64,000 nt of DNA from Thermohalobaculum sp963700775 (GTDB lineage Bacteria; Pseudomonadota; Alphaproteobacteria; Rhodobacterales; Rhodobacteraceae): positions 372,001-436,000 of the forward strand of contig CAVOYU010000001.1 of the NCBI GenBank assembly GCA_963700775.1, written 5' to 3'. The position numbers and the translations under genes were made by a program. Position 1 is the first letter of the stretch; each line of letters opens with the position of its first letter. This document shows, piece after piece, positions 8,903 through 17,910 of the stretch. Under the pieces are notes generated by a model. It searched no databases. It was not told the origin of the DNA and saw only the letters and a list, made by a program, of their open reading frames with translations.

Positions 8903-10455
8903 ATGAACTCATTCACGCGCTCTTGCCCTATTCCTCATCCTTGCCTCCGTATTCCCGGTACTGACGGCACCGGCGAGCGCGCAGGACAGGAAACCCAATA
9001 TCCTGGTGATCTGGGGCGATGACATCGGCCAGTTCAACATCAGCGCCTACAACAACGGGATGATGGGCTACCGCACGCCCAACATCGACCGGCTCGCGAG
9101 GGAAGGCGCGCTGTTCACCGACTGGTACGGTCAGCAGAGCTGCACCGCCGGCCGGGCGGCCTTCGTCACCGGTCAGTCGCCGATCCGCACCGGGCTCACC
9201 AAGGTCGGCCTGCCGGGCGCGCCCGAAGGAATGAAGGCGGAGGACCCGACCATCGCCACCCTGCTGAAGGCGCAGGGCTACGCCACCGGCCAGTTCGGCA
9301 AGAACCACCTCGGCGACCGCGACGAGATGCTGCCGACCAATCACGGCTTCGACGAGTTCTTCGGCAATCTCTACCACCTCAACGCCGAGGAGGAACCGGA
9401 GAACCCCGACTATCCGAAGAGCCCGGAATTCAAGAAGAACTTCGGGCCGCGGGGCGTCATCCACAGCTACGCCGGCGGCGAGATCACCGATACGGGTCCG
9501 CTGACCAGGAAGCGCATGGAGACGGTCGACGAGGAGGTCACCGCCGAAGCGCTGCGCTTCATGTCGGATGCGGTTGCGGCCGAGAAGCCGTTCTTCGTCT
9601 GGTGGAACTCCACCCGCATGCACATCTTCACCCATCTGAAGGAGGAATCCGAGGGCAAGACCGGCTACGGCATCTATGCCGACGGCATGGCCGAGCATGA
9701 CGGCCATGTCGGGCAGCTGCTGGACAAGCTCGAGGCACTCGGCATCGCCGACAACACCATCGTCATGTACTCGACCGACAACGGTGCCGAGACCTTTTCC
9801 TGGCCCGACGGCGGCACGACCATGTTCCGGGGCGAGAAGAACTCGCAGTGGGAGGGCGGCTACCGCGTGCCGACGCTGATCCGCTGGCCGGGCGTGATCG
9901 AGCCGGGGACGATCGTCAATGAGATCGGCGCCCATGAGGACATGCTTCCGACCCTCGTCGCGGCCGCCGGCGATACGGGCGCGACGCAGGAGCTGCATGC
10001 AGGGCCGCAAGATCGGCGACCGCGACTACAGGGTCCATATCGACGGCTACGACCTCGGTCCGGCGCTGCGCGGCGAGGGGGAATGGCCGCGCAGGGAGTT
10101 CATCTACTGGACCGATGACGGCAGCGTCGCCGCCCTGCGCTACAGCGACTGGAAGGTCACTTTCCTGAGACAGAACGGCGAAGGTCTGGAGGTCTGGCAG
10201 AAACCGTTCGAGGAGCTGCGCGCTCCGACGCTTGCGAATCTGCGGATGGATCCCTTCGAGCGCGCGGAGCACGAGAATGCCATGGGCTTCCAGCGCTGGT
10301 ACGTCGAGCACATGTTCGCCATCGCTCCCGCAGCCGCCTTTGTGGGCCGCTGGCTCCAGAGCTTCAAGGAGTTCCCGCCAAGGCAGAAGCCGGGCAGCTT
10401 CAATCTCGAACGGGTGATGGCAGCCGTGACGTCGGGCTCGCAGGGCAACCAGTAG
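8903..10455 (+). CDS. Exported arylsulfatase, frame interrupted twice in this sequence
   Basis: A sulfatase of the alkaline-phosphatase superfamily, about 516 residues when two extra bases are ignored. After the ATG at 8903 (GGAGA upstream), one surplus base near 8906 separates the start from a signal peptide (LALFLILASVF, cleavage after ASA). The catalytic domain runs from NILVIWGDD through the formylglycine site SCTAGRAAF to the metal-binding STDNGAE. A second surplus base near 9996 puts the C-terminal domain (GRKIGDRDYRVHIDGYDLGP onward) in another frame. Removing both gives a length divisible by three. The modified cysteine lies in a CxAxR rather than a CxPxR context. Likely a periplasmic enzyme that releases sulfate from organic sulfate esters. 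The breaks look like sequence error, because the downstream part is fully conserved. Confidence 0.78.
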
Positions 10456-10535
10456 ACACCGGCCGTCCCAGGATCATGCCATGGGCGTCGCACGCGCCCG
10501 TGGCGTTCCTGTTCTCACACCGAGGAACCCACACC

Positions 10536-11765
10536 ATGCTTCCGCGCCGGCGCTTCCACCCCGACGACCACCTCTCGATCGGCATCCCGCTGACCCACAG
10601 CCACGGGCTGAGATGCGGCGAGATGATCTTCATCGGCGGGCAGGCCGACATCAGCGGCACCGCCACGGTGACCCGGCCGGGCGAGATCGTGGCGCAGACC
10701 CGGATCGCCATGGAGGGCGTGCTCAAGGTGCTGGCCGGGATCGGGGCGGAGCCGGGCGACCTCGTGAAGCTGACCGGCTTCTACGTGCTGGGCGACAAGC
10801 CCGACGAGGCGCCGATCCTCGCCACCATGGCCGAGATGCTGGGCGAGCTGCCCGGCCCCGGCCCGGCGGTGACGCTGGTGCCGATCGAGACCAACTGCTT
10901 CGACGGGCTCTCGATCGAGATCGAGGGCATCGCCATGCGCGGCCAGAACGGCGGGCGGCTGGCGCGGAACGCCGCCTGGATCCCGGACGGGAGCAGGCTG
11001 CCCCGGCCCTTCAGCCAGGCGGTGCGGGTGGGGAAGATGGTGTTCACCAGCGGCCAGACCGCCGAGGACGAGACGGGCGCGATGCGCGAGCCCGGCAGCC
11101 TCGCGCGGCAGAGCCGGGTGGTGCTCGACAAGCTCGGCCGGCTGCTGGCCGGGCTCGGCTGCGATCTCAACGACGCGGTGAAGGCGAATGTCTTCAACGT
11201 CGAGCCGGGCGAGCAGGAGGACTGGAAGGAGGCGGCGCTGATCCGCGCCAGCCACTACCGCGAGCCCGGGCCGGCGGCGACGGGCATCTCGATCACCCGG
11301 CTCGCGCGGCCGGATGCGATGATCCGCTGCGACGTGATCGCCATGCGGGGCGAGGACGGCGCGCGGCTGCACCGCGAGGCGGTCTGGCCGAAGGGGCACT
11401 GGGACTGGCCGGTGCACCTGCCCTACCGGCACGGGCTGAAGGTGGGCGACCTGGTGTTCCTCGGCGGCCAGGTCTCGCTGACGCCCGAGGCGCAGGTGAT
11501 CGACCCCGGCGACATCGCGGCGCAGACCCAAACGGCGATGCGAAACATCGGGAATGTGCTGGCCGAGTTCGGGCTGGGCTTCGAGCACCTGGTGAAGATC
11601 AACACCTTCTATGCCGGGCGGAAGGGGCAGGAGGACCTGCTGCGCAACGCCTCGATCCGGGCAGGCTACTACCGGCCGCCGGGACCGGCCTCGACCGGGA
11701 TCCCCTTCGAGTACCTCGCCTATCGCGACATGCTGATCGAGATCGACTGCATCGCCATGGTCTGA
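10536..11765 (+). CDS. Three tandem RidA/YjgF-like domains in one protein
   Basis: A 409-residue protein made of three RidA (YjgF/YER057c/UK114) domains at about residues 12-135, 145-271 and 282-409. Each domain repeats the order GxxIF(I/T)(G/S)GQ..., a central DxVKxxxF strand, PGPAxT and a final IxC/ExxAM strand. Canonical RidA enamine/imine deaminases carry an essential arginine in PxR just after the PGP turn. Here the three copies read PGPAVT (108-113), PGPAAT (244-249) and PGPAST (382-387), so none has it. The protein therefore resembles the divergent Rid subfamilies. Single-domain RidA proteins form trimers, so one chain could fold as a pseudo-trimer (inference). The ATG at 10536 follows GAGGA. 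It lies downstream of the sulfatase on the same strand, 80 bp away. Confidence 0.85.
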   Translation: MLPRRRFHPDDHLSIGIPLTHSHGLRCGEMIFIGGQADISGTATVTRPGEIVAQTRIAMEGVLKVLAGIGAEPGDLVKLTGFYVLGDKPDEAPILATMAEMLGELPGPGPAVTLVPIETNCFDGLSIEIEGIAMRGQNGGRLARNAAWIPDGSRLPRPFSQAVRVGKMVFTSGQTAEDETGAMREPGSLARQSRVVLDKLGRLLAGLGCDLNDAVKANVFNVEPGEQEDWKEAALIRASHYREPGPAATGISITRLARPDAMIRCDVIAMRGEDGARLHREAVWPKGHWDWPVHLPYRHGLKVGDLVFLGGQVSLTPEAQVIDPGDIAAQTQTAMRNIGNVLAEFGLGFEHLVKINTFYAGRKGQEDLLRNASIRAGYYRPPGPASTGIPFEYLAYRDMLIEIDCIAMV

Positions 11766-11833
11766 GCGGCCGGGCTTGACCCGCTGCCTCCAGCGGGGTC
11801 GTTATGGGCAGGATGACCTGGAGAAGGGAGCCC

Positions 11834-12040
11834 ATGGCCGAGCGAGGACCCCGGCGCCGCCTCGCCGCGATCCTCGCGGCCGACGTGGCTGGCTATTCGC
11901 GCATGGTCGGTGCCGAAGAGGCCGGGACGCCGGCGGCGCCGCGGCAGGTCTGTTCCAAGCGGTTCAACCCGGCGGTGGCGGCGCATGATGGCCGCATCGC
12001 CAAGATTATGGGCGACGGCGCGCCCGGACGGTCGAATTCG
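11834..12040 (+). pseudogene. Remnant of a class III adenylate/guanylate cyclase N-terminus
   Basis: Starting at the ATG at 11834, the sequence reads RRRLAAILAADVAGYSRMVG and later AVAAHDGRIAKIMGDGA. This matches the first 70 or so residues of the TolB/TPR-type class III cyclases found elsewhere in this window. After GDG the match stops: the following bases give only a frame-shifted VEF and then run into the 3' end of the opposing sulfatase. The middle is also degraded (APRQVCSKRF where related genes have a regular helix). It is best read as a decayed fragment left by a duplication or deletion, not a working gene. Confidence 0.65.
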
Positions 12041-12070
12041 GCCGGTCCCCGGCCCCTCGTCCCGGCTCGG

Positions 12071-13690
12071 TCAGCCGTGGATGTCGTCCATCTGCCAGAT
12101 CTTCATCAGCTTCGGCAGCAGCCTGTCCCAGTCCTCGACCCCGGCGGCCGCGGCCCAGCCCCGGTACTCGAGTTTCAGCGTCTCCTCCAGCGGCAGGTTC
12201 CGCCCCGCGAGGTCGTCGAGCTCGGTGCGGTCGCGCTCCATGTCATAGAGCTCCCAGTCGGAGCCGAAGCGGCGCACCAGCTTGAAGTCGCCGACACGCA
12301 CGGCGCAATTGCCCTCATGCTCCCAGAAGATCGGCTGCTGGCGCTGCCATGGCCGCCCGCCGAGCAGGGGCAGGAAGCTCTCGCCGTCCGGGGGCTGGAT
12401 CGCGTGGCCGCCGAGCTCTGCGGGATACGCCGCGCCGGCGGCCTCGAGGATCGTCGGCAGGATGTCGACCACATGGGCCGGCGTGTGCGCCACGCCGCCG
12501 GGGCCGAACCGGGCCGGCCACTGTGCCAGCAGTGGCGTCGAGATGCCGCCCTCGTGGACCCAGTGCTTGAACAGCCGGAACGGCGCGTTCGAGACATTGG
12601 CCCAGGGCAGGTCGTAGCTCATGTAGGTCAGCGGCCCGCCGGGGCGCAGGCCCGGCCGGTTGCCCATCTCGATCCGGCGGCCGTCATTGTGGATGTCGGG
12701 CATGAACTTGGCCCAGCCGTCCTCGGCCATGAACTCGGCGCAGCCGCCATTGTCGGACAGGAACAGGATCAGCGTGTCGTCATGGACGCCGTGGCGCTTC
12801 AGGTGCTCCAGCACCCGCCCGATGTTCTGGTCCATCCGGTCGATCATGGCGGCGTAGACCGCCATCCGCTCGGCCTCCCAGTCTCGCGCCTTCACGTCGG
12901 CCCAGGGCGGGGCGTCCCGGTCGCGGGGCGAGAGATCCCAGCCGTGCTGGAGGACGCCCTTCGCCCGCATCTCCTCGTGCCGGTCGCCGCGCAGCCGGTC
13001 CCAGCCCTTGCCGTAGACGCCCCGGTAGCGGGCGATGTCCTCCTCATGCGCGTGCAGCGGCCAGTGCGGCGCGGTGTGGGCGAGGTAGAGGAAGAAGGGC
13101 TGCCCCGCAGCCACGCTCTCGTCGATCATCCCCAGCGCTTTGTCGGTGATCGCGTCGGTGAAGTAGAAGTCCGTCGGCGATACCTCGACCCGCCGGTCGT
13201 CCTCCATCATGAAGTGCGGCGAGAAGAAGTGGGTCACCCCGTCGACGATGCCGTAGAACCGGTCGAAGCCGCGCTGGCGCGGCGTCGGGTGGTCGACGTC
13301 GCCGACCCGCCAGGAATCGACCAGCCGGGCCCAGAAGTCCCCGCCCACATGCCACTTGCCGGACATCAGCGTGCGGTAGCCGGCCAGCCGCAGGATCTCG
13401 GCAATGGTGACGCTGTCGTTCCTGAGGAAGCCCTGATAGGCGGGCGTCCCGAGGTTCGCGCCCATGTGGCCGACCCCGGCCTTGTGCGGGTAGAGCCCGG
13501 TCAGCAGCGCCGCACGCGTCGGGCAGCAGCGGGCGCAGTTGTACATGGCCGACATCAGCCAGCCGTTGCGGGCGATGCTGTCGATGTTCGGAGTGCGGAT
13601 CTCGGAGCCGGTGCAGCCGAGGTCGGAGAAGCCCATGTCGTCGACCAGGACCAGGATGATGTTGGGGCGTCTGGCGGGCGGTATGTCCAT
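12071..13690 (-). CDS. Sulfatase family protein (arylsulfatase-like)
   Basis: A 539-residue sulfatase. The N-terminus RRPNIILVLVDDMGFSDLGC (residues 7-26) carries the first metal-binding aspartates. CCPTRAALLTGLYPHKAGVG holds the formylglycine signature CxPxR, here Cys-Cys-Pro-Thr-Arg. ILFLSDNGGCAEF, about 320 residues in, carries the second metal-site Asp-Asn pair. No signal peptide precedes the fold, so it may act in the cytoplasm, unlike the other sulfatase at 8.9 kb. The ATG at 13690 was chosen because it sits directly before the conserved first strand. The frame is open further upstream but encodes nothing recognisable. Substrate unknown; arylsulfatase-like by overall sequence. Confidence 0.85.
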   Translation of the reverse strand: MDIPPARRPNIILVLVDDMGFSDLGCTGSEIRTPNIDSIARNGWLMSAMYNCARCCPTRAALLTGLYPHKAGVGHMGANLGTPAYQGFLRNDSVTIAEILRLAGYRTLMSGKWHVGGDFWARLVDSWRVGDVDHPTPRQRGFDRFYGIVDGVTHFFSPHFMMEDDRRVEVSPTDFYFTDAITDKALGMIDESVAAGQPFFLYLAHTAPHWPLHAHEEDIARYRGVYGKGWDRLRGDRHEEMRAKGVLQHGWDLSPRDRDAPPWADVKARDWEAERMAVYAAMIDRMDQNIGRVLEHLKRHGVHDDTLILFLSDNGGCAEFMAEDGWAKFMPDIHNDGRRIEMGNRPGLRPGGPLTYMSYDLPWANVSNAPFRLFKHWVHEGGISTPLLAQWPARFGPGGVAHTPAHVVDILPTILEAAGAAYPAELGGHAIQPPDGESFLPLLGGRPWQRQQPIFWEHEGNCAVRVGDFKLVRRFGSDWELYDMERDRTELDDLAGRNLPLEETLKLEYRGWAAAAGVEDWDRLLPKLMKIWQMDDIHG

Positions 13691-13760
13691 CGGAGGGATC
13701 CTGGTTTGGGAATCTGCAAGAGCCTCATCATGCCGGGAACGGTCGATGCCGGGACGGACG

Positions 13761-15506
13761 TCAGTCCGGTATCCCGGCTTCCCGGAGCCGGCGCCGCCAG
13801 ACCTCGATATTGCTGCCGTGGAAGTTGCGCATGCGCGAGAGCAGATCGAGCACGTGGGCGATGCGGAACCCGGGGACGCGCTCCACCAGGGCGGCGGTCG
13901 CCGCGCCGGCTTCCGCGTCGCGGCCGAGTTCGGCAAGGCTGACAATTACCGCCGCCAGCATGTAGGCGAGGGTCGGCGCCGTGGCGAGCGCCTGACGTGC
14001 GGGCTCCAGCATGCCCGCCCAGTCCTCCAGAGCCCAATGCGCCACCACTCGTGCCGAATGCAGCCGGAATGCCATCGGGTCCTTGGGATTGAGCCGCTGC
14101 GCCCGGTCGCAGGCCTCGAAGGCGCGGGTCGGATCGCCATGCTGCGCCTCCAGCAGCGCGACCGCGACCCAGGCCCAGACCAGGCTGGGGCAGCGCTCGA
14201 TCGTACCGCGCAGCTGGCTGATCGCGCTGTCCACGTCCTCGCAGAAGAAGCCCAGAGAATAGTGGGAATAGGCTGCGACCTCCAGATCGCCCGGCGCCGC
14301 CTCGAGGGCGCGGCGCGCGAGCGCGATGCCGGTCCGGGCGTTGGTCTCGTAGTCGCCCTCGCCGGCCCAGCTCGCCCGCAGGGTGTGGGTCCAGGCCTTC
14401 ATCGCCAGGGCCTTGCCATAACCGGGCGCCAGCACCAGGGCACGGTCCAGCTGCTCCCCCGCCTGCGGCACCTGGGCGCGGTTCAGCGCGGCCATCGCGC
14501 GCAGCATGTGGTCGTAGGCGCTCAGGCTCTCGGGGCGCTTGGCCGCCGCGCGGGCGATCTCGGCGCCCTGGATCTGCGGCGCGATCGCGGCGACGACGGC
14601 CTCGGTGATCCGGTCCTGGAGGTCGAACACGTCCTCGAGCTGGCCGTCCATGCGCTCGGCCCACAGATGCGCCCCGGTCTCGGCGTCGATCAGCTGGCCG
14701 GTGACCCTGAGCCGGGCGCCGGCCTTGCGCACGCTGCCCTCCAGTACATAGCGCACACCCAGATCCCGGCCGACCTTGCGCACATCCACCGCGGCGCCCT
14801 TGTAGGTGAAGCTGGAATTCCGGGCGATCACGAACAGCCAGGGGACCGACGCGACCGCGGTGATGATGTCCTCGGTCAGCCCGTCGGCGAAATACTCCTG
14901 CTCCGACTCGGATGACATGTTGACGAAGGGCAGCACCGCCAGGGACGGCTTGTCCGGCAGGCTTGGCGCCGCCACGGCCGCCACCGGCCCGGCCCCGCCC
15001 GCCAGCGCGAACACGCGCACCGGCCGGGACACGCCCTTCAGCACGCGCTCGCCACGATCCTCGAATGCGAGGCCGGTCTTGCCCTCGACGTCGTCGTGGG
15101 CGCGCGCCGAGATCATCACCCCGCCCGGGTCGGCCTCGGCCTCCAGCCTTGCGGCGACATTGACCCCGTCGCCGAGGATGTCATCGCCCTCGGCCACCAC
15201 ATCGCCCACATGCACGCCGATGCGGAAGTCGAAGCGTCCCTCGGCAGGCAGGTCGCGGTTGCGCGCCGCCAGCCGGGCCTGGATCGCGGCCGCGGCGGAG
15301 ACGGCGTTGACCACCGAGCCGAACTCGGCCAGCAGGCCGTCGCCCATGGTCTTGACGATCCGCCCGCCATGGAGGCCGATCACCGTCTCCAGCACTTCGA
15401 GCGCCGCACGCAACGCCCGCAATGCGCCGGTCTCGTCGGCCGCGGTGCGTGCGCTGAACCCGACCGCATCGGCGGCGAGAATGGCTGAAAGTCGGCGGCT
15501 CGACAT
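13761..15506 (-). CDS. Class III adenylate cyclase with TolB-like and TPR domains
   Basis: A 581-residue signalling protein. The N-terminal class III nucleotide cyclase domain (about 1-170) has RRLSAILAADAVGFSA with the first metal aspartate, KTMGDGLLAEFGS with the second, and GDGVNVAARLEAEA near the transition-state asparagine and arginine, so it is probably active. Next comes a TolB-N-like region (PSLAVLPFVNMSSESEQEYF to LWAERMDGQLEDVFDLQD, about 190-310) and then TPR repeats to the C-terminus. No membrane segment is evident. This architecture is common and multicopy in rhizobial-type alphaproteobacteria. A second, lower-GC relative lies at 27-28.9 kb and a remnant at 11.8 kb. The signal sensed is unknown. 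Confidence 0.85.
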   Translation of the reverse strand: MSSRRLSAILAADAVGFSARTAADETGALRALRAALEVLETVIGLHGGRIVKTMGDGLLAEFGSVVNAVSAAAAIQARLAARNRDLPAEGRFDFRIGVHVGDVVAEGDDILGDGVNVAARLEAEADPGGVMISARAHDDVEGKTGLAFEDRGERVLKGVSRPVRVFALAGGAGPVAAVAAPSLPDKPSLAVLPFVNMSSESEQEYFADGLTEDIITAVASVPWLFVIARNSSFTYKGAAVDVRKVGRDLGVRYVLEGSVRKAGARLRVTGQLIDAETGAHLWAERMDGQLEDVFDLQDRITEAVVAAIAPQIQGAEIARAAAKRPESLSAYDHMLRAMAALNRAQVPQAGEQLDRALVLAPGYGKALAMKAWTHTLRASWAGEGDYETNARTGIALARRALEAAPGDLEVAAYSHYSLGFFCEDVDSAISQLRGTIERCPSLVWAWVAVALLEAQHGDPTRAFEACDRAQRLNPKDPMAFRLHSARVVAHWALEDWAGMLEPARQALATAPTLAYMLAAVIVSLAELGRDAEAGAATAALVERVPGFRIAHVLDLLSRMRNFHGSNIEVWRRRLREAGIPD

Positions 15507-15594
15507 CGGTGGCGGGGGCTCCGGAATGGACCGCGCGGAGCCTATCGCCTGCCAGGCGCATTGGGAAGCTGCGCGGCTCGGCCGTACGATTCTT

Positions 15595-16605
15595 TCACTC
15601 CCCTGCCATTAGCACCGCCTTCACCCGCTCCTGGAACCAGGCGACGCCGCGCTCGTGGCGCGGGCTCAGCGGCCCCGGCGCGTAGCCGCCCGAGGCGTAG
15701 TTCTTCTGGGTTTCGATGCAGATGCCGAAGTCCTCCTCCACCACCGCGATGTTGCGGGCGATGGTGTCCTCCTGCGCCGGCCGCGCGGCCTCCGAGGTGT
15801 CGGCGAAGTAGAAGTTGTAGACGAGCTCGGTCCGCCCCGCCCCCAGTGGGTTGATCCGCGAGGTGTTCATGCCGCCGTCGAACAGCGACAAGGTCCAGTT
15901 CGGCCACATCCACAGCCACTTGCCGCGGTAGAACAGCCCGTCGCGCGGCGGCGCGGTCATCCGGACCAGGTTGTCGTGCGCCGTGGTCTCGAAGCGCTCG
16001 AAGTCGATCGCCTGGAAGAAGCCGGGATGGATGCCGGGGATGTGGTAGCCCTCGACGAAATTGTCGGTGTAGGTCTTCCAGTTGGCGTCGAAGGTCAGCC
16101 GCCGCTCGGCGACGCAGCGGAACGTCTCGATCGGCTCGCCCTGCAGCTCCGGCACCGTCGCGCCCAGCTGCGCCGCCAGCGGCTCCGCCGGCGCGATGGC
16201 GACGAACAGGAGCCCGCGCCAGGTCTCGACGCTCACCGGCTCCAGCGGCCAGTCCGCCATGTCGAAATCGGGCTCGCCGCCGAACCAGGGCGCCCGCACC
16301 AGGCTGCCGTCGAGATCATAGGCCCAGTTGTGGTACTGGCAGCGGATCACGTTGCAACTGCCCTGCCCTTCCTCCAGCAGCCGCGCGCCCCGGTGGCGGC
16401 AGACATTGCGGAAGGCCCGCAGCACGCCGTCCTTGCCCCGGATCGCGAACACCTTCGCCCCGGCGATCTCTGCGGCCACATAGGAGCCCGGCGCGTCCAC
16501 CCGCCCGGCCGGCCCGAGCATCTGCCAGCTCGCCCGGAAGATCCGCTCGCATTCGCGGGCATGGACCGCCGGATCGGTGTAGAAGTTCGGATCGAGGTTG
16601 CGCAT
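15595..16605 (-). CDS. Rieske oxygenase alpha subunit, choline-monooxygenase-like
   Basis: A 336-residue Rieske non-haem iron oxygenase. The [2Fe-2S] ligands are C-x-H in NVCRHRGARLL and C-x2-H in RCQYHNWAYDL. The iron site is NWKTYTDNFVEGYHIPGIHP, with the two histidines in GYHIPGIHP. This EGYHIP-HP form is closer to choline monooxygenase and related oxygenases than to the ECYHC form of the genes at 4.1 and 20.7 kb. The ATG at 16605 gives a standard N-terminus (NLDPNFYTDPAVHARECERI). It stands alone between a cyclase gene and an exported repeat protein, all on the same strand. The substrate is unknown; an amine or alcohol is plausible, and an aromatic is not excluded. Confidence 0.8.
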   Translation of the reverse strand: MRNLDPNFYTDPAVHARECERIFRASWQMLGPAGRVDAPGSYVAAEIAGAKVFAIRGKDGVLRAFRNVCRHRGARLLEEGQGSCNVIRCQYHNWAYDLDGSLVRAPWFGGEPDFDMADWPLEPVSVETWRGLLFVAIAPAEPLAAQLGATVPELQGEPIETFRCVAERRLTFDANWKTYTDNFVEGYHIPGIHPGFFQAIDFERFETTAHDNLVRMTAPPRDGLFYRGKWLWMWPNWTLSLFDGGMNTSRINPLGAGRTELVYNFYFADTSEAARPAQEDTIARNIAVVEEDFGICIETQKNYASGGYAPGPLSPRHERGVAWFQERVKAVLMAGE

Positions 16606-16670
16606 GACTGCTCTCCGGACAAGACGCGCCTCACGATAGAGGCGCGAGGGTCGCGCGCGCAATCTCCGCC

Positions 16671-16700
16671 GGACCCGCGGCGCCGGGGCGCCGCGGGTCC
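16671..16700. terminator. Perfect 14-bp GC hairpin downstream of the repeat protein gene
   Basis: The arms GGACCCGCGGCGCC and GGCGCCGCGGGTCC are perfectly complementary around two bases, immediately after the stop of the minus-strand peptidoglycan-binding protein. No T tract follows on either strand, so it may be an mRNA-stabilising or Rho-assisted end rather than a classical intrinsic terminator. Confidence 0.5.
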
Positions 16701-16706
16701 TCGCGT

Positions 16707-17897
16707 TCACAGGCCGAGCGCGACGGCCGTGTCGTCGTCGACGACGCCCGTGTCCGGAAGGCCGTTGTCCCTCTGGAACTCGCGCAACGCCCGGTCCGTG
16801 CCCCGCCCGAAGACTCCGTCGATGGTGCCGACGTCGTAGCCGTAATACGCGAGCGCAACCTGCACCTCGTGCACCGCGGACCCGCGCATCAGGGGCGAGG
16901 TCAGCCGCAACTCGCCCGAATCTGCGGGCGGCGCCGGGTCGTCCTCGCTCGAGGACACGATCTCGTAGACGCGCTGATCGCTGTGCATCACCGGCCGGTA
17001 CAGCACGCCGTCGCAGATGAACAGGTCCTCGCCATCGACGCGCACCTTCTCGCAGGGGTCGTCGTCCGGGAGGTTGACCACATAGGCGAGCGTCGCGCCG
17101 GCGACCGCGGTGGTGAAGTACCAGCCCCATCGCGGATACCAGTTGTAGGAGCCCCAGTACCGGTGCGGCGGGCGATAGTACGGCGGCCGGTAATAGGGCG
17201 GACGCCAGTGGGGGGGCCGCCAGTAGGGCGGGCGGTAATGCGGCGGCCGCCAGCCCGGCGGACGGTTCCCCGGCCTCCAGTTCGGCGGACGCCCGGGCCG
17301 ATTGCCCCAGCCGGGACGGTCCGGGCGGCCAGGACGATGCCCCGCCCCCGGGCGGTCGGGCCTGATCGGCCGCTCCCCAGCGCCGGGGCGGCCGGGGCGA
17401 AGGCCTTCGCCCGGAAGCTCCGGGCGGCCCGGGCGGTTCCCCGCGCCGGGACGGCCGGGACGGTTTCCCGCACCGGGGCGTTCGGGCTTGCCGGGACGGT
17501 TGCCCGCGCCGGGTCCGCCCGGACGCCAGCCGGCATCCGGCCGGGCCGGGCGCGTGCCCATCTCGGGCCGGCTCGGTCGCGCCCCGGCACCGGGCCGGCT
17601 CGGACGCGCCCCGGCACTCGGCCGGCTCGGGCGTGCCCCGGCACTGGGTCGGCTCGGGCGTGGCATGGCACTCGGCCGGCTCGGGCGTGCGCCGGCGCTC
17701 GGCCGGCTCGGGCGGCCATAGCTGGGCCGCGATTTCGCGCCCCCCATGCTGCGGCCGCCGCCGCGCACCTGCATGCCGCCGCCCACGCGCGCCTTGGCCT
17801 GCGCCTCGCCGGCTGGGTATTCTAGGCGGAGCAGGCTCTCCGGCGACAGGAACATGGCCGCCGCCGCGATTGCCAGGGAGAGAAGGAGCTTCCTCAT
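16707..17897 (-). CDS. Exported Pro/Arg/Gly-rich repeat protein with C-terminal peptidoglycan-binding domain
   Basis: A 396-residue protein starting at the ATG at 17897. The layout is a signal peptide (KLLLSLAIAAAAMFLS, residues 3-18), a very long low-complexity region of short repeats such as RPSRPSAGA and GAGNRPGRP (about 55-230), a tyrosine/tryptophan-rich RPPYWRPPHW stretch (about 230-265), a hydrophobic turn, a CEKVRVDGEDLFICDG segment with two cysteines, and a C-terminal PG_binding_1 module (about 325-396, VQVALAYYGYDVGTIDGVFG). The repeat region is almost free of acidic residues, so it is strongly basic. It probably sits in the periplasm bound to the cell wall. It follows the DUF2092 gene by 13 bp on the same strand, which suggests an operon. 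The function of the basic region is unknown. Confidence 0.75.
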   Translation of the reverse strand: MRKLLLSLAIAAAAMFLSPESLLRLEYPAGEAQAKARVGGGMQVRGGGRSMGGAKSRPSYGRPSRPSAGARPSRPSAMPRPSRPSAGARPSRPSAGARPSRPGAGARPSRPEMGTRPARPDAGWRPGGPGAGNRPGKPERPGAGNRPGRPGAGNRPGRPELPGEGLRPGRPGAGERPIRPDRPGAGHRPGRPDRPGWGNRPGRPPNWRPGNRPPGWRPPHYRPPYWRPPHWRPPYYRPPYYRPPHRYWGSYNWYPRWGWYFTTAVAGATLAYVVNLPDDDPCEKVRVDGEDLFICDGVLYRPVMHSDQRVYEIVSSSEDDPAPPADSGELRLTSPLMRGSAVHEVQVALAYYGYDVGTIDGVFGRGTDRALREFQRDNGLPDTGVVDDDTAVALGL

Positions 17898-17910
17898 GAC
17901 TGGCGCGCCT

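Noticed and set aside
17302..17721. Regular short repeats resembling a CRISPR array or minisatellite on the plus strand
   Set aside because: The period is a small codon multiple and the minus strand reads as an exported Arg/Pro/Gly repeat protein with signal peptide and wall-binding domain. There are no constant repeats with unique spacers.
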